A stretch of DNA of 64,000 nt, from NCBI RefSeq assembly GCF_029227915.1, contig NC_079884.1:30382001-30446000 (forward strand). The letters run 5' to 3'. Shown here one piece after another: positions 48,687 to 61,600 of this stretch (position 1 is its first letter; every line of letters starts with the position of its first letter). The notes under the pieces were generated by a model that made no database searches, was not told the DNA's origin, and saw nothing but the letters and a program-made list of their open reading frames with translations. Both the position numbers and the translations under genes were made by a program. Origin of the DNA: Hydractinia symbiolongicarpus. Taxonomy: Eukaryota; Cnidaria; Hydrozoa; Anthoathecata; Hydractiniidae.

Positions 48687-50918
48687 ACTATACAGGCCAA
48701 GCCTGGGATTTACGGGAAATCGCGGGTTTTCGTTTGCCGGCGATTAAACCTCTTTCATTAGGCGTGTCATCGAAAATGAAAACATTTTTGAAAACTACAA
48801 ATCTCATGCGTTTTAGTGGTGAAAAAATAATTTAAAAAATCGTTCGGTAAATGAGTTTACTTCCTAGGTACTTTCTTTGTATACATTCGACTATACGGGC
48901 CAAGCCTGGGATTTACGGGAATTCGCGGGTTTTCGTTTGCCGGCGATTAAACCACTTTCATTAAGCGTCTCATCAAAAATGAACACATTTCTGAAAACTA
49001 CAAGTCTCATGCGTTTTAGTGGTGAAAAAATTATTTAAAAAATCGTTGGGGAAATGTGTTTACTCCCTGGGTACTTTCTTTGTATACATTCGACTATACG
49101 GGCCCAGCCCGGGATTTACGGGAAATCGCGGGTTTGCGTTTGCCGGCGATTAAACCTCTTTCATTATGCGTCTCATTAAAAGTGAAAACATTTTTGAAAA
49201 CTACAAGTCTCATGCGTTTTAGTGGTGAACAAATAATTTAAAAAATCGTTCGGGAAATCAGTTAACTCCCTGGGTACTTTCTTTGTATACATTTGACTAT
49301 ACGAGCCGAGTCCGGGATTTAAGGGAAATCGTGGGTTTTCGTTTGCGAGCGATTAAACTTCTTTTATTTAGCGTCCCATAAAAAATAAAAACATTTTTGA
49401 AAACTACAAGTCTCATGCGTTTTAGTGGTGAAAAAATAATTTAAAAAATCGTTCGGGAAATCAGTTTACTCCCTGGGTACTTTCTTTGTATACTTTTGAC
49501 TATACGGGCCGAGTCCGGGATTTACGGGAAATCGCGGGTTTTCGTTTGCGAGCGATTAAACTTCTTTTATTCAGCGTCCCATCAAAAATGAAAACATTTT
49601 TGAAAACTACAAGTCTCATGCGTTTTAGTGGTGAAAAAATAATTTAAAAAATTGTTCGGGAAATCAGTTTACTCCCTGGGTACTTTCTTTGTATACTTTT
49701 GACTATACGGGCCGAGTCCGGGATTTACGGAAAATCGTGGGTTTTCGTTTGCGAGCGATTAAACTTCTTTTATTTAGCGTCCCATCAAAAATAAAAACAT
49801 TTTTGAAAACTTCAAGTCTCATGCGTTTTAGTGGTGAAAAAATAATTTAAATAATCGTTCGGGAAATGAGTTTACTCCCTGGGTACATTTTTTGTATACT
49901 TTTGACTATACGGGCCGAGTCCGGGATTTAAGGGAAATCGCGGGTTTTCGATTGCCAGCGATTAAACTTCTTTTATTCAGCGTCCCATCAAAAATGAAAA
50001 CATTTTTGAAAACTTCAAGTCTCATGCGTTTTAGTGGTGAAAAAATAATTTAAAAAATCGTTCGAGAAATGAGTTTACTCCCTGGGTAGTTTTTTTGTAT
50101 ACTTTTGACTATACGGGCCAAGCCCGGGATTTACGGGAAATCGCGGGTTTTCGTTTGCCGGCGATTAAACCTCTTTCATTAGGCGTGTCATCGAAAATGA
50201 AAACATTTTTGAAAACTACAAATCTCATGCGTTTTAGTGGTGAAAAAATAATTTAAAAAATCGTTCGGTAAATGAGTTTACTTCCTAGGTACTTTCTTTG
50301 TATACATTCGACTATACGGGCCAAGCCTGGGATTTACGGGAAATCGCGGGTTTTCGTTTGCCAGCGATTAAACCACTTTCATTAAGCGTCTCATCAAAAA
50401 TGAACACATTTCTGAAAACTACAAGTCTCATGCGTTTTAGTGGTGAAAAAATTATTTAAAAAATCGTTCGGGAAATGTGTTTACTCCCTGGGTACTTTCT
50501 TTGTATACATTCGACTATACGGGCCCAGCCCGGGATTTACGGGAAATTGCGGGATTTCGTTTGCCGGCGATTAAACCACTTTCACTAGCGTCTCATCAAT
50601 TATGAAATTATTTTTGAAAACTACAAGTCTCATGCGTTTTAGTGGTGAAAAAATAATTTAAAAAATCGTTCGGGAAATCAGTTAACTCCCTGGGTACTTT
50701 CTTTGTATACATTTGACTATACGGGCCGAGTCCGGGATTTACGGGAAATCGTGGGTTTTCGTTTGCGAGCGATTAAACTTCTTTTATTTAGCGTCCCATA
50801 AAAAATAAAAACATTTTTGAAAACTACAAGTCTCATGCGTTTTAGTGGTGAAAAAATAATTTAAAAAATCGTTCGGGAAATGAGTTTACTCCCTGGGTAC
50901 TTTTTTTGTATACTTTTG
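48687..50918 (+). repeat. 1,421-bp 7-mer tandem, second copy partial
   Basis: The order CCAAG/GTGTCATCG, CCAAGCCTGG with GAACACATTTCTG and AAATGTG, CCCAGCCC, GAGTCC with AATCGTGGG and CCCATAAAAAA begins at 48687 and recurs at 50108. The CCCAG monomer at 50514 has a body (TCACTAGCG, CAATTATGAAATT) related to zone 2, whereas its partner at 49093 has ATTATGCG. The first one-base loss after the exact-register core occurs in this 50514 monomer. Confidence 0.72.
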
Positions 50919-51527
50919 ACTATACGGGCCGAGTCCGGGATTTAAGGGAAATCGCGGGTTTTCGATTGCCAGCGATTAAACTTCTTTTATTCAGCGTCCC
51001 ATCAAAAATGAAAACATTTTTGAAAACTACAAACCTCATGCGTTTTAGTGGTGAAAAAATAATTTAAAAAATCGTTCGAGAAATGAGTTTACTCCCTGGG
51101 TACTTTTTTTGTATACTTTTGACTATACGGGCCAAGCCCGGGATTTACGGGAAATCGCGGGTTTTCGTTTGCCGGCGATTAAACCTCTTTCATTAGGCGT
51201 CTCATCAAAAATGAAAACATTTTTGAAAACTACAAATCTCATGCGTTTTAGTGGTGAAAAAATAATTTAAAAAATCGTTCGGTAAATGAGTTTACTTCCT
51301 AGGTACTTTCTTTGTATACATTCGACTATACGGGCCAAGCCCGGGATTTACGGGAAATCGCGGGTTTTCGTTTGCCGGCGATTAAACCACTTACATTAAG
51401 CGTCTCATCAAAAATGAAAACATTTCTGAAAACTACAAGTCTCATGCGTTTTAGTGGTGAAAAAATTATTTAAAAAATCGCTGGGGAAATGAGTTTACCC
51501 CCTGGGTACTTTCTTTGTATACTTTTG
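50919..51527 (+). repeat. Three linker monomers
   Basis: TTTAAGGG/GATTGCC, CCAAG with ATTAGGCG and a CCTAGG tail, and CCAAG with CCACTTACATTAAG. The last ends with ATCGCTGGGG, a tail mark repeated at about 52289. Confidence 0.65.
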
Positions 51528-54162
51528 ACTATACGCACCGAGTCCGGGATTTACGGGAAATCGCGGATTTTCGTTTGCCAGCGATTAAACTTCTTTTATT
51601 CAGCGTCCCATCAAAAATGAAAACATTTTTGAAAACTACAAGTCTCATGTGTTTTAGTGGTGAAAAAATAATTTAAAAAATCGTTCGGGAAATCAGTTTA
51701 CTCCCTGGGTACTTGCTTTGTATACTTTTGACTATATGGGCCGAGTCCGGGATTTACGGGAAATCGCGGGTTTTCGTTTGCGAGCGATTAAACTTCTTTT
51801 ATTTAGCGTCCCATCAAAAATAAAAACATTTTTGAAAACTACAAGTCTCATGCGTTTTAGTGGTGAAAAAATAATTTAAAAAATCGTTCGGGAAATGAGT
51901 TTACTTCCTGGGTACTTTTTTGTATACTTTTGACTATACGGGCCGAGTCCGGGATTTAAGGGAAATCGCGGGTTTTCGATTGCCAGAGATTAAACTTCTT
52001 TTATTCAGCGTCCCATCAAAAATGAAAACATTTTTAAAAACTACAAACCTCATGCGTTTTAGTGGTAAAAAAATAATTTAAAAAATCGTTCTGGAAATGA
52101 GTTTACTCACAGGGTACTTTCTTTGTATGCATTCGACTATACGGGCCAAGCCCGGGATTTACGGGAAATCGCGGGTTTTCATTTGCCGGCGATTAAACCT
52201 CTTTCATTAAGCGTCTCATCAAAAATGAAAACATTTTTGAAAACTACAAGTCTCATGCGTTTTAGTGGTGAAAAAATAATTTAAAAAATCGCTGGGGAAA
52301 TGAGTTTACCCCTGGGTACTTTCTTTGTATACTTTTGACTATACGCACCGAGTCCGGGATTTACGGGAAATCGCAGATTTTCGTTTGCCAGCGATTAAAC
52401 TTCTTTTATTCAGCGTCCCATCAAAAATGAAAACATTTTTGAAAACTACAAGTCTCATGCGTTTTAGTGGTGAAAAAATAATTTAAAAAATCGTTCGGGA
52501 AATCAGTTTACTCCCTGGGTACTTTCTTTGTATACTTTTGACTATACGGGCCGAGTCCGGGATTTACGGGAAATCGCGGGTTTTCGTTTGCGAGCGATTA
52601 AACTTCTTTTATTTAGCGTCCCATCAAAAATAAAAACATTTTTGAAAACTACAAGTCTCATGCGTTTTAGTGGTGAAAAAATAATTTAAAAAATCGTTCG
52701 GGAAATGAGTTTACTCCCTGGGTACTTTTTTTGTATACTTTTGACTATACGGGCCGAGTCCGGGATTTAAGGGAAATCGCGGGTTTTCGATTGCCAGCGA
52801 TTAAACTTCTTTTATTCAGCGTCCCATCAAAAATGAAAACATTTTTGAAAACTACAAACCTCATGCGTTTTAGTGGTGAAAAAATAATTTAAAAAATCGT
52901 TCGAGAAATGAGTTTACTCCCTGGGTACTTTTTTGTATACTTTTGATTATACGGGCCAAGCCCGGGATTTACGGGAAATCGCGGGTTTTCGTTTGCCGGC
53001 GATTAAACCTCTTTCATTAGCCGTCTCATCAAAAATGAAAACATTTTTGAAAACTACAAATCTCATGCGTTTTAGTGGTGAAAAAATAATTAAAAAAATC
53101 GTTCGGTAAATGAGTTTACTTCCTAGGTACTTTCTTTGTATACATTCGACTATACGGGCCAAGCCCGGGATTTACGGGAAATCGCGGGTTTTCGTTTGCC
53201 GGCGATTAAACAACTTTCATCAAGCGTCTCATCAAAAATGAAAACATTTTTGAAAACTACAAATCTCATGCGTTTTAGTGGTGAAAAAATAATTAAAAAA
53301 ATCGTTCGGTAAATGAGTTTACTTCCTAGGTACTTTCTTTGTATACATTCGACTATACGGGCCAAGCCCGGGATTTACGGGAAATCGCGGGTTTTCGTTT
53401 GCCGGCGATTAAACTTCTTTTATTTAGCGTCCCATCAAAAATAAAAACATTTTTGAAAACTACAAGTCTCATGCGTTTTAGTGGTGAAAAAATAATTTAA
53501 AAAATCGTTCGGGAAATGAGTTTACTCCCTGGGTACTTTTTTTGTATACTTTTGACTATACGGGCCGAGTCCGGGATTTAAGGGAAATCGCGGGTTTTCG
53601 ATTGCCAGCGATTAAACTTCTTTTATTCAGCGTCCCATCAAAAATGAAAACATTTTTGAAAACTACAAACCTCATGCGTTTTAGTGGTGAAAAAATAATT
53701 TAAAAAATCGTTCGAGAAATGAGTTTACTCCCTGGGTACTTTTTTGTATACTTTTGATTATACGGGCCAAGCCCGGGATTTACGGGAAATCGCGGGTTTT
53801 CGTTTGCCGGCGATTAAACCTCTTTCATTAGCCGTCTCATCAAAAATGAAAACATTTTTGAAAACTACAAATCTCATGCGTTTTAGTGGTGAAAAAATAA
53901 TTAAAAAAATCGTTCGGTAAATGAGTTTACTTCCTAGGTACTTTCTTTGTATACATTCGACTATACGGGCCAAGCCCGGGATTTACGGGAAATCGCGGGT
54001 TTTTGTTTGCCGGCGATTAAACCACTTTCATCAAGCGTCTCATCAAAAATGAAAACATTTCTGAAAACTACAAGTCTCATGCGTTTTAGTGGTGAAAAAA
54101 TTATTTAAAAAATCGTTCGGAAAATGAGTTTACTCCCTGGGTACTTTCTTTGTATACTTTTG
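51528..54162 (+). repeat. Approximately 811-bp 4-mer recurrences
   Basis: GCACC, GAGTCC, TTTAAGGG and a CCAAG type form a four-monomer pattern. GCACC heads at 51528 and 52338 are 810 bp apart and both follow GCTGGGGAAATGAG; ATTATACGGGCC heads at 52946 and 53757 are 811 bp apart. The T-run in the tail is shortened (ACTTTTTTGTATAC), which accounts for the lost bases. Three monomers (tails near 53090, 53293 and 53900) have AATTAAAAAAATCG instead of AATTTAAAAAATCG. Confidence 0.72.
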
Positions 54163-57100
54163 AATATGCCGGCCGAGTCCGGGATTTACGGGAAATCGCG
54201 GGTTTTCGTTTGCCGGCGATTAAACTTCTTTTATTTAGCGTCTCATCAAAAATGAAAACATTTTTGAAAACTACAAGTCTCATGCGTTTTAGTGGTGAAA
54301 AGATAATTTAAAAAATCGTTCTGGAAATGAGTTTACTCACAGGGTACTTTCTTTGCATACATTCGACTATACGGGACAAGCCCGGGATTTACGGGAAATC
54401 GCGGGTTTTCGTTTGCCGGCGATTAAACCTCTTTCATTTTGCGTCTCATTAAAAGTGAAAACATTTTTGAAAACTACAAGTCTCATGCGTTTTAGTGGTG
54501 AAAAAATAATTTAAAAAATCGTTCGGGAAATGAGTTTACTCCCTGGGTACTTTTTTTGTATACTTTTGACTATACGGGCCAAGCCCGGGATTTACGGGAA
54601 ATCGCGGGTTTTCGTTTGCCGGCGATTAAACCTCTTTCATTAGGCGTCTCATCAAAAATGAAAACTTTTTTGAAAACTACAAATCTCATGCGTTTTAGTG
54701 GTGAAAAAATAATTTAAAAAATCGTTCGGTAAATGAGTTTACTTCCTAGGTACTTTCTTTGTATACATTCGACTATACGGGCCAAGCCCGGGATTTACGA
54801 GAAATCGCGGGTTTTCGTTTGCCGGGGATTAAACCACTTTCATTAAGCGTCTCATCAAAAATGAAAACATTTCTGAAAACTACAAGTCTCATGCGTTTTA
54901 GTGGTGAAAAAATTATTAAAAAAGTCGTTCGGGAAATGAGTTTACTCCCTGGTTACTTTCTTTGTATACTTTTGACTATGCCGGCCGAGTCCGGGATTTA
55001 CGGGAAATCGCGGGTTTTCGTTTGCCGGCGATTAAACTTCTTTTATTTAGCGTCTCATCAAAAATGAAAACATTTTTGAAAACTACAAGTCTCATGCGTT
55101 TTAGTGGTGAAAAAATAATTTAAAAAATCGTTCTGGAAATGAGTTTACTCACAGGGTACTTTCTTTGTATACATTCGACTATACGGGTCAAGCCCGGAAT
55201 TTACGGCAAATCGCGTGTTTTCGTTTGCCGGCGATTAAACCTCTTTCATTAAGCGTCTCATCAAAAATGAAAACATTTTTAAAAACTACAAGTCTCATGC
55301 GTTTTAGTGGTGAAAAAATAATTTAAAAAATCTTTCGGGAAATGAGTTTACTCCCTGGGTGCTTTCTTTGTATACTTTTGACTATGCCGGCCGAGTCCGG
55401 GATTTACGGGAAATCGCGGGTTTTCGTTTGCCGGCGATTAAACTTCTTTTATTTAGCGTCTCATCAAAAATGAAAACATTTTTGAAAACTACAAGTCTCA
55501 TGCGTTTTAGTGGTGAAAAGATAATTTAAAAAATCGTTCTGGAAATGAGTTTACTCACAGGGTACTTTCTTTGTATACATTCGACTATACGGGACAAGCC
55601 CGGGATTTACGGGAAATCGCGGGTTTTCGTTTGCCGGCGATTAAACCTCTTTCATTTTGCGTCTCATTAAAAGTGAAAACATTTTTGAAAACTACAAGTC
55701 TCATGCGTTTTAGTGGTGAAAAAATAATTTAAAAAATCGTTCGGGAAATGAGTTTACTGCCTGGGTACTTTTTTGTATACTTTTGACTATACGGGCCAAG
55801 CCCGGGATTTACGAGAAATCGCGGGTTTTCGTTTGCCGGGGATTAAACCACTTTCATTAAGCGTCTCATCAAAAATGAAAACATTTCTGAAAACTACAAG
55901 TCTCATGCGTTTTAGTGGTGAAAAAATTATTTAAAAAGTCGTTCGGGAAATGAGTTTACTCCCTGGTTACTTTCTTTGTATACTTTTGACTATGCCGGCC
56001 GAGTCCGGGATTTACGGGAAATCGCGGGTTTTCGTTTGCCGGCGATTAAACTTCTTTTATTTAGCGTCTCATCAAAAATGAAAACATTTTTGAAAACTAC
56101 AAGTCTCATGCGTTTTAGTGGTGAAAAAATAATTTAAAAAATCGTTCTGGAAATGAGTTTACTCACAGGGTACTTTCTTTGTATACATTCGACTATACGG
56201 GTCAAGCCCGGAATTTACGGCAAATCGCGTGTTTTCGTTTGCCGGCGATTAAACCTCTTTCATTAAGCGTCTCATCAAAAATGAAAACATTTTTAAAAAC
56301 TACAAGTCTCATGCGTTTTAGTGGTGAAAAAATAATTTAAAAAATCTTTCGGGAAATGAGTTTACTCCCTGGGTACTTTCTTTGTATACTTTTGACTATA
56401 CGCACCGAGTCCGGGATTTACGGGAAATCGCGGGTTTTCGTTTGCCAGCGATTAAACTTCTTTTATTCAGCGTCCCATCAAAAATGAAAACATTTTTAAA
56501 AACTACAAGTCTCATGCGTTTTAGTGGTGAAAAGATAATTTAAAAAATCGTCCTGGAAATGAGTTTACTCACAGGGTACTTTCTTTGTATACATTCGACT
56601 ATACGGGACAAGCCCGGGATTTACGCGAAATCGCGGGTTTTCGTTTGCCGGCGATTAAACCTCTTTCATTATGCGTCTCATTAAAAGTGAAAACATTTTT
56701 GAAAACTACAAGTCTCATGCGTTTTCGTGGTGAACAAATAATTTAAAAAGTCGTTCGGGAAATCAGTTAACTCCCTGGGTACTTTCTTTGTATACTTTTG
56801 ACTATGCCGGCCGAGTCCGGGATTTACGGGAAATCGCGGGTTTTCGTTTGCCGGCGATTAAACTTCTTTTATTTAGCGTCTCATCAAAAATGAAAACATT
56901 TTTGAAAACTACAAGTCTCATGCGTTTTAGTGGTGAAAAGATAATTTAAAAAATCGTCCTGGAAATGAGTTTACTCACAGGGTACTTTCTTTGTATACAT
57001 TCGACTATACGGGACAAGCCTGGGATTTACGCGAAATCGCGGGTTTTCGTTTGCCGGCGATTAAACCTCTTTCATTATGCGTCTCATTAAAAGTGAAAAC

Positions 57101-58627
57101 ATTTTTGAAAACTACAAGTCTCATGCGTTTTAGTGGTGAAAAGATAATTTAAAAAATCGTTCTGGAAATGAGTTTACTCACAGGGTACTTTCTTTGTATA
57201 CATTCGACTATACGGGACAAGCCCGGGATTTACGGGAAATCGCGGGTTTTCGTTTGCCGGCGATTAAACCTCTTTCATTTTGCGTCTCATTAAAAGTGAA
57301 AACATTTTTGAAAACTACAAGTCTCATGCGTTTTAGTGGTGAAAAAATAATTTAAAAAATCGTTCGGGAAATGAGTTTACTCCCTGGGTACTTTTTTTGT
57401 ATACTTTTGACTATACGGGCCAAGCCCGGGATTTACGGGAAATCGCGGGTTTTCGTTTGCCGGCGATTAAACCTCTTTCATTAGGCGTCTCATCAAAAAT
57501 GAAAACTTTTTTGAAAACTACAAATCTCATGCGTTTTAGTGGTGAAAAAATAATTTAAAAAATCGTTCGGTAAATGAGTTTACTTCCTAGGTACTTTCTT
57601 TGTATACATTCGACTATACGGGCCAAGCCCGGGATTTACGAGAAATCGCGGGTTTTCGTTTGCCGGGGATTAAACCACTTTCATTAAGCGTCTCATCAAA
57701 AATGAAAACATTTTTAAAAACTACAAGTCTCATGCGTTTTAGTGGTGAAAAAATAATTTAAAAAATCTTTCGGGAAATGAGTTTACTCCCTGGGTACTTT
57801 CTTTGTATACTTTTGACTATACGCACCGAGTCCGGGATTTACGGGAAATCGCGGGTTTTCGTTTGCCAGCGATTAAACTTCTTTTATTCAGCGTCCCATC
57901 AAAAATGAAAACATTTTTAAAAACTACAAGTCTCATGCGTTTTAGTGGTGAAAAGATAATTTAAAAAATCGTCCTGGAAATGAGTTTACTCACAGGGTAC
58001 TTTCTTTGTATACATTCGACTATACGGGACAAGCCCAGGATTTACGCGAAATCGCGGGTTTTCGTTTGCCGGCGATTAAACCTCTTTCATTATGCGTCTC
58101 ATTAAAAGTGAAAACATTTTTGAAAACTACAAGTCTCATGCGTTTTCGTGGTGAACAAATAATTTAAAAAGTCGTTCGGGAAATCAGTTAACTCCCTGGG
58201 TACTTTCTTTGTATACTTTTGACTATTCGGGCCAAGCCCGGGATTTACGGGAAATCGCGGGTTTCCGTTTGCCGGCGATTAAACATCTTTCATTAAGCGT
58301 CTCATCAAATATGAAAATATTTTTGAAAACTACAAGTCTCATGCGTTTTAGTGGTGAAAAAATAATTTAAAAAATCGTTCGGAAAATGAGTTTACTCCCT
58401 GGGTACTTTCCTTGTATACTTTTGACTGTACGCATTGAGTCCGGGATTTACGGGAAATCGCAGGTTTTTGTTTGCCAGCGATTAAACTTCTTTTATTCAG
58501 CGTCCCATCAAAAATTAAAACAATTTTGAAAACTACAAGTCTTATGCGTTTTAGTGGTGAAAAAATAATTTAAAAAATCGTTCGGGAAATCAGTTTACTC
58601 CCTGGGTACTTTCTTTGTATACATTTG
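54163..58627 (+). repeat. Shuffled zone 5 monomers with repeated words
   Basis: GACAAG with CATTTTGCG opens related words at 54366, 55584 and 57207, followed by CCAAG with TTTACGAGAAATC and CCGGGGATT (54772, 55787, 57613) and by TGCCGGCCGAG (54975, 55989). GTCAAGCCCGGAATTTACGG occurs at 55178 and 56192, 1,014 bp apart. GCACC plus GACAAG with TTTACGCG and TTTTCGTGGTG recurs 1,421 bp apart (56395, 57816). The order is scrambled, not a clean higher-order repeat. Confidence 0.7.
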
Positions 58628-61600
58628 ACTATACGGGCCCAGCCCGGGATTTACGGGAAATCGCGGGTTTTCGTTTGCCGGCGATTAAACCACTTTCATT
58701 AGCGTCTCATCAAATATGAAAATATTTTTGAAAACTACAAGTCTCATGCGTTTTAGTGGTGAAAAAATAATTTAAAAAATCGTTCGGGAAATCATTTTAC
58801 TCCCTGGGTACTTTCTTTGTATACATTTGACTATACGGGCCGAGTCCGGGATTTACGGGAAATCGCGGGTTTTCGTTTGCGAGCGATTAAACTTCTTTTA
58901 TTTAGCGTCCCATCAAAAATAAAAACATTTTTGAAAACAACAAGTCTCATGCGTTTTAGTGGTAAAAAAATAATTTAAAAAATCGTTTGGAAATGAGTTT
59001 ACTCACAGGGTACTTTCTTTGTATACATTCGTCTGTACGGGCCAAGCCCGGAATTTACGGCAAATCGCGTGTTTTCGTTTGCCGGCGATTAAACCTCTTT
59101 CATTAAGCGTCTCATCAAAAATGAAAACATTTTTGAAAACTACAAGTCTCATGCGTTTCAGTGGTGAAAAAATAATTTAAAAAATCTTTCGGGAAATGAG
59201 TTTACTCCCTGGGTACTTTCTTTGTATACTTTTGACTATACGCACAGAGTCCGGGATTTACGGGAAATCGCGGGTTTTCGTTTGCCAGCGATTAAACTTC
59301 TTTTATTCGGCGTCCCATCAAAAATGAAAACATTTTTAAAAACTACAAGTCTCATGCGTTTTAGTGGTGAAAAAATAATTTAAAAAATCGTTCTGGAAAT
59401 GAGTTTACTCACAGGGTACTTTCTTTGTATACATTCGACTATACGGGCCAAGCCCGGGATTTACAGGAAATCGCGTGTTTTCGTTTGCCGGCGATTAAAC
59501 CTCTTTCATTAAGCGTCTCATCAAAAATAAAAACATTTTTGAAAACTACAAGTCTCATGCGTTTTAGTGGTGAAAAAATAATTTAAAAAATCTTTCGGGA
59601 AATGAGTTTACTCCCTGGGTACTTTCTTTGTATACTTTTGACTATACGCACCGAGTCCGGGATTTACGGGAAATCGCGGATTTTCGTTTTCCAGCGATTA
59701 AACTTCTTTTATTCAGCGTCCCATCAAAAGTTAAAACATTTTTAAAAACTACAAGTCTCATGTGTTTTAGTGGTGAAAAAATAATTTAAAAAATCGTTCG
59801 GGAAATCAGTTTACTCCCTGGGTACTTTCTTTGTATACATTTGACTATACGGGCCGAGTCCGGGATTTACGGGAAATCGCGGGTTTTCGTTTGCGAGCGA
59901 TTAAACTTCTTTTATTTAGCGTCTCATCAAAAATGAAAACATTTTTGAAAACTACAAGTCTCATGCGTTTTAGTGGTGAAAAGATAATTTAAAAAATCGT
60001 CCTGGAAATGAGTTTACTCACAGGGTACTTTCTTTGTATACATTCGACTATACGGGACAAGCCCGGGATTTACGCGAAATCGCGGGTTTTCGTTTGCCGG
60101 CGATTAAACCTCTTTCATTATGCGTCTCATTAAAAGTGAAAACATTTTTGAAAACTACAAGTCTCATGCGTTTTAGTGGTGAAAAAATAATTTAAAAAAT
60201 CGTTCAGGAAATGTGTTTACTCCCTGGGTACTTTCTTTGTATACTTTTGACTATACGGGCCAAGCCCGGGATTTACGGGAAATCGCGGGTTTTCGTTTGC
60301 CGGCGATTAAAATTCTTTTATTCAGCGTCCCATCAAAAATGAAAACAATTTTGAAAACTACAAGTATTATGCGTTTTAGTGGTGAAAAAATAATTTAAAA
60401 AATCGTTCTGGAAATGAGTTTACTCAACGAGTACTTTCTTTGTATACATTCGACTATTCGGGCCAAGCCCGGGATTTACGGGAAATCGCGGGTTTCCGTT
60501 TGCCGGCGATTAAACATCTTTCATTAAGCGTGTCATCAAAAATGAAAACATTTTTGAAACCTACAAGTGTCATGCGTTTTAGTGGTGAAAAAATAATTTA
60601 AAAAATCCTTCGGGAAATGCGTTACTCCCTAGGTACTTTCTTTGTATACATTCGACTATACGGGCCCAGCCCGGGATTTACGGGAAATCGCGGGTTTTCG
60701 TTTGCCGGCGATTAAACCACTTTCATTAGCGTCTCATCAAATATGAAAATATTTTTGAAAACTACAAGTCTCATGCGTTTTAGTGGTGAAAAAATAATTT
60801 AAAAAATCGTTCGGAAAATGAGTTTACTCCCTGGGTACTTTCCTTGTATACTTTTGACTGTACGCACCGAGTCCGGGATTTACGGGAAATCGCAGGTTTT
60901 TGTTTGCCAGCGATTAAACTTCTTTTATTCAGCGTCCCATCAAAAATTAAAACAATTTTGAAAACTACAAGTCTTATGCGTTTTAGTGGTGAAAAAATAA
61001 TTTAAAAAATCGTTCGGGAAATCAGTTTACTCCCTGGGTACTTTCTTTGTATACATTTGACTATACGGGCCGAGTCCGGGATTTACGGGAAATCGCGGGT
61101 TTTCGTTTGCGAGCGATTAAACTTCTTTTATTTAGCGTCCCATCAAAAATAAAAACATTTTTGAAAACAACAAGTCTCATGCGTTTTAGTGGTAAAAAAA
61201 TAATTTAAAAATCGTTCTGGAAATGAGTTTACTCACAGGGTACTTTCTTTGTATACATTCGACTATACGGGCCAAGCCCGGAATTTACGGCAAATCGCGT
61301 GTTTTCGTTTGCCGGCGATTAAACCTCTTTCATTAAGCGTCTCATCAAAAATGACAACATTTTTGAAAACTACAAGCCTCATGCGTTTTAGTGGTGAAAA
61401 AATAATTTAAAAAATCTTTCGGGAAATGAGTTTACTCCCTGGGTACTTTCTTTGTATACTTTTGACTATACGCACCGAGTCCGGGATTTACGGGAAATCG
61501 CGGGTTTTCGTTTGCCAGCGATTAAACTTCTTTTATTCAGCGTCCCATCAAAAATGAAAACATTTTTAAAAACTACAAGTCTCATGCGTTTTAGTGGTGA

